Part shown: positions 49,893-54,808 of the stretch, in pieces | Numbering within the stretch: the first letter of the stretch is position 1 | Layout: every line of letters begins with the position of its first letter | Assembly (NCBI GenBank): GCA_020722685.1 | Contig: DYKH01000004.1 | Coordinates: forward strand, 1 to 54,808 | Reading direction: 5' to 3' | DNA length: 54,808 nucleotides | From: Caldithrix sp. | GTDB taxonomy: Bacteria; KSB1; UBA2214; DYKH01 | Notes under the pieces: model-generated | Told to the model about the DNA's origin: nothing | The model's input: the letters and a program-made list of their open reading frames with translations, nothing else | Database searches by the model: none | Translations under genes and position numbers: made by a program

Positions 49893-52800
49893 CTATTTGA
49901 CCACAGCAATTTTGGTCATGGCCGTCTCGCCGTATTCTGTGGTGATGTACGCCAAGTATACACCATTCATCACCCGCACACCGCGCCCGTTCGTACCGTC
50001 CCACCATATCTGTTTTTCATGGATGCCCTGGCTGGTTTGCAATGGGTGGCTGGCCTTATTGTATGACCAGGCGCGCACCAAATCTCCGGTCAGTGTGAAG
50101 ATTTTGATCTCCACGTCGCTCGGCTGCTTGAGATAGTACAGGAACCAGGTGAGGTCATAAGGAGCTGCCTTGCCAAACGGATTCGGATAGTTGCAAAAGG
50201 ATTGTTTCAGGTCCTCCTCGACTAAGACGGAATTTGAAGAAACAAAGCTCAGGGGGCCTACTTTCTGGCCGGTGGAATCGCTCACTACTAGCGGCTGGCC
50301 GGACAGGGCATCGCTGGCGATAAAGTGCGAGGAGGAATCGATGGACACCAGAAACTCCAACTGTCGGATAGAGCTGGCAATATCCACCACGATGTCGAAA
50401 GAATCCGGCCGGCTGCCGACCACGGTAAAAGTATCTTGCGTTTGCGCGGTAAAATCCAAATAGACCTGATTGGAAGCGCCGAATTCGGAGGTTTGCGCCA
50501 GCACGCGGCCATAATCCGAATGGCGTACCGCCGCCAGTCGCGCCAACGCCGAGGCCGCAGAAACGGCTTCGCCTTTTTTCGTCCGCAGCGACAGCTTGAG
50601 TCCCTTCAAGATCGATTCGGTTCCCGAAGCAAGATCCTTGTTGCGCAGCTCGATTCCGAGCATTGGAATATTGGTACCGCCTTTGAGAATAGCGGAGCCA
50701 TTGCGCACCGAATAAGTCCGGGCAAGCAGCATACCCGCCTCCGGTGAGACCAACACCTGCGCGGTAGAATCAAGCACCACCGCGTCGGTTTTGGCGTATA
50801 TGTCTTGTGGCGCCTTGAGCAGCTTGAATAAGATGGTGTCTTGCCTACCGGGAACATAGGTCTTGGGGGCCGTAATTGTCCACCGAATGGAGGATGCTGC
50901 GCCGGTCTTGATCAACGAGTCCTCGGTAGTGTAAGCGGGATCTGGCAACTGTATTTGCACTCGATAGTTTCCCTCCCATCCGGCTTCACCCAGGTTATCC
51001 AGAGAGGCGGTCACCTTAAACTGGCTGCCGATGCGTACGCTGCCGCTGCTAATTTGTGCTTCCTCATCCAGAAAGGCGTTCATTCTAATTTGCGTGCGCT
51101 CCACGGTCTGCAGATTCAGATAAAATTCACTGCTCTTGACTTCTGCAAATCTCTCCGAATTCGCGTCATGGGGCACATTAATAAGCTTAAAGGTAAATGT
51201 GGACAATTCTGCCGGCGCATCGTTCGGAGCTAATAATTGCCAGGTCGGCGCGACCTCAACCCTTTTGCTAATCTGCACCGGATCGCTCAGCAGCGTGTAG
51301 CCCGCAGCGTGGGTCAATAGCACTCCAAAACTATCCGCTGTAATGAATGGAGCGCCCTCATGAATGATGCGGGCAGATAGCGCAAACTGCTGGCCTGTGG
51401 AAAGGAACGAGGTCAGCTCTTGCGGTGCAGAAATCCTTGGACTCAACGAGAAGACGGTTTTCGGTTGCGTCCAAACCTGCAACTTTTCCGATTCTGCGTT
51501 GATCTCCAATCCTGAGGACTGATCACTGCCTCTCACCGTCACCCATAGCGTATCCGGCCCGCTCTGCAAATTGGGAGCTTGAATATTGCGCCAGGTGATG
51601 GTGTTCTGCGTCTCGGTCATCCTAATCTGAGCTTCGGTTACTACAAATGCGCCGGAAGAGCTATGAATTTCCGCGACTTTTCCTTCCTTCACACGGGTGG
51701 AGTTGATGGTAGCGGAGACATCAAAGAACTGCTGAGTCGATAAGGTATCATCCTGTGCGCCAGTAGGATTGCTCAGCCACACCCTACTGATTTCGATCCA
51801 TCCAATAGGATCGGTGCGCGTCAACAGCTCAAGCTCCTGAATGGTCATCGCGGCATCCGAGTTGGTGTTTTCATCTTTTGGGGCCTGAGTGATTTTCACG
51901 CGGATGGGCGTCGCTGCGCTGATCGCTTGATCGGAGGCAATGACTTTCCATTCGACCGAGGAATCGACTTGAAACTCTTTTTCTTCCGCGTTGAACGGCT
52001 CCGGGGCCAGCTTAAGGCCGCTCTCCAAGAGAAAGATTCTCACCTTGCCAACGCCGTTTACCCCCGCATTGCCGGTGTTTTTGATCCGGGTGCGCAAAGT
52101 GGCCGTTTGCCCAAGCGAAAAAACCGCCACAGTGTCTTGCATGACGCTAACCGGAGAAGAAACGGTCAACTCTTGCAAAGAGAGGCTCGCTCGGCTCACC
52201 ACTCGATTGATGGTGATCTGCCGAGAGGCCGTCTTGAGGCCCTCATCCGAAAGTCCCTCAGCTCTGACGATGAAATGATGCGGATCGGAAACAGCGAAAG
52301 CCGGGGCGCGGAGCCTCCATCGCACGGTCGCCGTATCGGCAGGTCCGCTAATGAGGATCTCCTGCGGTGTCCTGAATTCGTACGCCGCACTGCCTGCTAA
52401 CAAAGGCAGTTCCAGCCTCGCTTTTCGATTCACCAAGTTTTGCGTCGCTGTAATCAGAGCGCTGAAAGTTACATCTTGGTCGGTGGAGATAACACTGTCC
52501 TTCGCGCCGTCCGGCCCTGCTATGATAAGAGACTGAACGCTTACCTGAGAGCTTAGAGTCGTCACAATGAGTGAGTCGCTCCAATTATGAATCCGGGCTG
52601 GGATTCCGGCGTTGCGGTCCTTCGGGGCCGTTTTGATTTCACCATGGATGGCATCGGCAATGGAGTTGTCTTTCGGAGCCCTGAGTTGATATTCTATGTC
52701 CCGGATTTCTTCCAGATCGACCAAGTCGAACGGCATGTCCACGGCGTCTGTCGTCCATCCCGTGTCCGCCAAAACAGAATAGCCCGTGGGTGGCGTCAGC

Positions 52801-54808
52801 GAGACGACTCCATCCTCGACTTGCGCCGAACCCAGATTCTTCACTCTCGCCGTGACGGTAAATTCCTGACCGCTGGTCAAAATGCTGTCCGGCTCGGATT
52901 TTAATTGCAGACTAAACTCGAGATTGGCCGGCTTTTGGATACGAACGACTGCTAAGGAATCGAGCGGCTTGCGTATCTGCGCCGGAACCGTATCCCCGAC
53001 TGCCTTCGCCGTGAGAATCTCGGCAAAAAAGGTCTCTTTCTTCTCCTTTGCGGATGGGTTCCAGGTAGAATCTGCCACGAGGGCGAACCGAACAGGGTGC
53101 GGAGTGTCTTTTGGAATGTGTGGAATGGAAGCCAGCAGCGAATCCTTGATCGTTCCGCCATCCGAGCGCAATACAACCTTAACAGAATCCACACCCTCCA
53201 ACTGCCCGGTTTGAAGCACCACAGCGATCTTGAAGTTTTGTCCGCGATTGACCAGACCGTTACCGTCCTTGTCCAGAAGTAACGAATCGACCCTCGTTTG
53301 GTTGATGGTCACAAAGGCCGACGAGATAACCAGGATATGATTGGTCCCTTCTGCTGTAAGCGCCGTGCTCTGCGGCCCCATGTTCATATCAAAAGCTTGC
53401 AGATGCACCTTGATTTGGGTGTTGCCGGCCATGTCACCGGTCTGAGTGACGACGTAGCTCAAAGTGTCCGTCCGGCCTCCTTGGAGAATCATGTCGCCGG
53501 CGATTTCCAGGCCTTCCGGCTTGCGCAGCTTATAGGTTTCATCAATCGTTTGCGTGCTCACGTTGGTAAAGGTAACGTTCTCGGCCGCAATGCCGGTGAA
53601 TTGCAGGTCCGCAGCCCCGGTGTTGGCCACTACGACTCTGATGTACCAAGGATCCCGGCTGCCGGCTCTAACTTCCCTATTCACTGCCGATACCAAAACA
53701 TCCTTGATGCTCAGTGAAGCCCCGGCCTCCAAGATGGCATAGGTGGAATCCAGACCCCCAGCCAACTCTATATGTGCGTTCTTTTTGCTGTTGATGCCAA
53801 TGGCGTGCTCTATGGCCGATTTGAAGCCGACGGTATCCGCTGTACCCCCAGAGGTCACAGCAAAGACCACCCGTTCCGTGTCATTCTTGGCAATCGTGCC
53901 CGGAATGGACAACACTGTCTGCTCGATGCGGCCCAGGCTATCCGGGGTTGCATCGAGGCTGACTTTTACCTCCTTCGCCTCTTCGGAGCCGAAATTGGCC
54001 ACCTCAACGGCGACGTTGTAGCTTTGGCCGAAGCTCACGTGCTTTTCCGAATTCAAGGCCAAATTGGTGGTTCCGACAATTTGCAGACTGGCCGGATTGT
54101 AAATAGTAATGGTGGCTGTGGAATCCAAGGCGCGCCGTCGCAGCGCAGAAGAGCCATCCTCGCCAAGAGCTTCCAAAATCTGAGTGGTAATGACCTCGCC
54201 CTGCAGATTTTCGGCATTGTGAGCGCGTAGTCTGAACAGAGTAGGAGGATCGCTGTATTTGCCGATTTTCAAGTTTTCGATCACTGCCACCGAATCGCTC
54301 AGGAACGTCGAAGAGGGAGCGTTCAATTCGATCCTTACGCTTCTGAGCTCCTGACCGCCTTCATTCTTAACTCTGACGTTCACCGTAAAATCCTGCCCGG
54401 TATTGACGTGAGCAATACTGTCAGAGTCCACATAAAAACTGTCGGGATCGATAAACGTTTGGGCAATTCGTACCGCTGCACTGGTGGCTACCACAATCGT
54501 AGTTGATTTTGTCTGAGAAATGGCCCGCCCATCGTTGCCGTCTCTCGCCCGGATTCTGGCGGTGATGGTTGCCTCGCCGCCTTCCGGCCCGGTAATATCC
54601 ACCGTGTAGGTTAGGGTATCGACCTCGCCGGCCATAAGTAAAAGCTCATCGCCCGTCAGAGTCGGGGCCCGAAAAACATAAGCAGGCTTATTCACGCTGA
54701 TGTCGGTGCTGTCCGGCTTTACCAACTCCAGAGTGCTTTCCCCCTCATTGGCTACAACCACGTAAATGTACCAGTCGGTAACGCCGCCGGTCGGAACCGT
54801 CCCCTCGA
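49893..54808 (-). CDS. Giant exported repeat protein with CARDB-like modules and sorting domain (5' end outside window)
   Basis: The open frame continues without a stop to the right edge, so the N-terminus is missing; at least 1638 residues are visible. The body is a series of roughly 130-160-residue immunoglobulin-like modules of CARDB/DUF11 type, each with a phrase such as VRVKNEGGQELRSVRIEL, VAVEVANFGSEEAKEVKVSL, VTARVKNLGSAQVEDGVVSL, LRTRIKNTGNAGVNGVGKVR, and spacers like SLSIKDVLVSAVNREVRAG. The C-terminus has SFCNYPNPFGK and a FlgD-Ig-like fold (VEIKIFTLTGDLVRAW...VYLAYITTEYGETAMTKIAVVK), the sorting-like domain. No enzyme motif is seen; a fibrous adhesin or surface-layer-like protein is plausible. 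It heads the operon with the PorV-TPR and switch genes. Confidence 0.85.
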   Translation of the reverse strand, partial: EGTVPTGGVTDWYIYVVVANEGESTLELVKPDSTDISVNKPAYVFRAPTLTGDELLLMAGEVDTLTYTVDITGPEGGEATITARIRARDGNDGRAISQTKSTTIVVATSAAVRIAQTFIDPDSFYVDSDSIAHVNTGQDFTVNVRVKNEGGQELRSVRIELNAPSSTFLSDSVAVIENLKIGKYSDPPTLFRLRAHNAENLQGEVITTQILEALGEDGSSALRRRALDSTATITIYNPASLQIVGTTNLALNSEKHVSFGQSYNVAVEVANFGSEEAKEVKVSLDATPDSLGRIEQTVLSIPGTIAKNDTERVVFAVTSGGTADTVGFKSAIEHAIGINSKKNAHIELAGGLDSTYAILEAGASLSIKDVLVSAVNREVRAGSRDPWYIRVVVANTGAADLQFTGIAAENVTFTNVSTQTIDETYKLRKPEGLEIAGDMILQGGRTDTLSYVVTQTGDMAGNTQIKVHLQAFDMNMGPQSTALTAEGTNHILVISSAFVTINQTRVDSLLLDKDGNGLVNRGQNFKIAVVLQTGQLEGVDSVKVVLRSDGGTIKDSLLASIPHIPKDTPHPVRFALVADSTWNPSAKEKKETFFAEILTAKAVGDTVPAQIRKPLDSLAVVRIQKPANLEFSLQLKSEPDSILTSGQEFTVTARVKNLGSAQVEDGVVSLTPPTGYSVLADTGWTTDAVDMPFDLVDLEEIRDIEYQLRAPKDNSIADAIHGEIKTAPKDRNAGIPARIHNWSDSLIVTTLSSQVSVQSLIIAGPDGAKDSVISTDQDVTFSALITATQNLVNRKARLELPLLAGSAAYEFRTPQEILISGPADTATVRWRLRAPAFAVSDPHHFIVRAEGLSDEGLKTASRQITINRVVSRASLSLQELTVSSPVSVMQDTVAVFSLGQTATLRTRIKNTGNAGVNGVGKVRIFLLESGLKLAPEPFNAEEKEFQVDSSVEWKVIASDQAISAATPIRVKITQAPKDENTNSDAAMTIQELELLTRTDPIGWIEISRVWLSNPTGAQDDTLSTQQFFDVSATINSTRVKEGKVAEIHSSSGAFVVTEAQIRMTETQNTITWRNIQAPNLQSGPDTLWVTVRGSDQSSGLEINAESEKLQVWTQPKTVFSLSPRISAPQELTSFLSTGQQFALSARIIHEGAPFITADSFGVLLTHAAGYTLLSDPVQISKRVEVAPTWQLLAPNDAPAELSTFTFKLINVPHDANSERFAEVKSSEFYLNLQTVERTQIRMNAFLDEEAQISSGSVRIGSQFKVTASLDNLGEAGWEGNYRVQIQLPDPAYTTEDSLIKTGAASSIRWTITAPKTYVPGRQDTILFKLLKAPQDIYAKTDAVVLDSTAQVLVSPEAGMLLARTYSVRNGSAILKGGTNIPMLGIELRNKDLASGTESILKGLKLSLRTKKGEAVSAASALARLAAVRHSDYGRVLAQTSEFGASNQVYLDFTAQTQDTFTVVGSRPDSFDIVVDIASSIRQLEFLVSIDSSSHFIASDALSGQPLVVSDSTGQKVGPLSFVSSNSVLVEEDLKQSFCNYPNPFGKAAPYDLTWFLYYLKQPSDVEIKIFTLTGDLVRAWSYNKASHPLQTSQGIHEKQIWWDGTNGRGVRVMNGVYLAYITTEYGETAMTKIAVVK

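Overview
ORGANISM. The window looks like a chromosomal piece of an uncultured Gram-negative bacterium of the FCB superphylum, most likely a lineage near KSB1/Calditrichota rather than a classical Bacteroidota. The evidence is: exported proteins ending in a FlgD-Ig/type-A sorting-like domain with an N-Y-P-N-P-F motif; PorV/PorQ-like outer-membrane barrels; a TonB receptor with a CarboxypepD_reg domain; an EF-G of the mitochondrial/spdEFG1 type; and promoters of the form TTG-N19/20-TAnnTTT(G). The phylum is inferred from these families, not from a marker tree.

LAYOUT. (1) 1-9.4 kb: fusA with its own promoter and a trailing P-loop ATPase gene; on the minus strand a thioredoxin-fold [2Fe-2S] ferredoxin that appears to start at AUA, tRNA-Arg(TCG), a small lipoprotein and a Tat-exported sulfatase; then a Tat-exported hydroxypyruvate isomerase-like gene broken by an in-frame TAA, and glnS. 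(2) 9.6-14.5 kb: a LacI-family regulator with two CGAAACGTTTCG-type operators at its own promoter and start codon, then a secreted protein built from three ~346-residue carbohydrate-binding-like repeats. (3) 14.5-16.7 kb: an accessory patch with a Phd/RelE-type toxin-antitoxin pair and its palindromic operator, two small unknown genes and a four-copy palindromic motif array. (4) 16.7-38.2 kb: a carbohydrate capture and uptake locus with TonB receptor, large surface protein, PorV-like barrel, an (alpha/alpha)6-barrel glycosidase, a lipoprotein sugar-binding protein, two ABC permeases (no ATPase gene here), a second lipoprotein glycosidase-like protein, a 1168-residue secreted enzyme with sorting domain, a parvulin-type foldase lipoprotein, an 830-bp repeat island and a frameshifted GH130 phosphorylase. 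(5) 38.2-42.4 kb, minus strand: housekeeping genes gltX followed 4 nt later by tRNA-Gln(CTG), two tRNA-Ser genes, dprA and obgE. (6) 42.6-54.8 kb, minus strand: a signalling and surface cluster.

HOW IT FITS TOGETHER. Regions 2 and 4 read as one polysaccharide programme: binding modules outside the cell, TonB-dependent uptake across the outer membrane, trimming by glycosidases, ABC import and GH130 phosphorolysis, possibly of mannosides, with LacI control.

The most unusual part is region 6. A very large repeat-rich exported protein and a PorV-like barrel carrying periplasmic TPRs sit directly upstream (41 and 13 nt gaps) of a 1365-residue transmembrane protein. That protein joins an RsbW-like kinase domain, an extracytoplasmic sensor, a HAMP domain, an RsbU/SpoIIE-like PP2C phosphatase, two helix-turn-helix segments, a ~400-residue acidic linker and TPRs. 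The next gene encodes a STAS anti-anti-sigma-like protein whose C-terminal HTH resembles one in the large protein. I read this as a candidate envelope-linked partner switch in which opposing kinase and phosphatase activities sit on one polypeptide.

QUALITY NOTE. Three genes carry single-base lesions (AUA start, TAA stop, +1 frameshift). They may be real or may be consensus errors.
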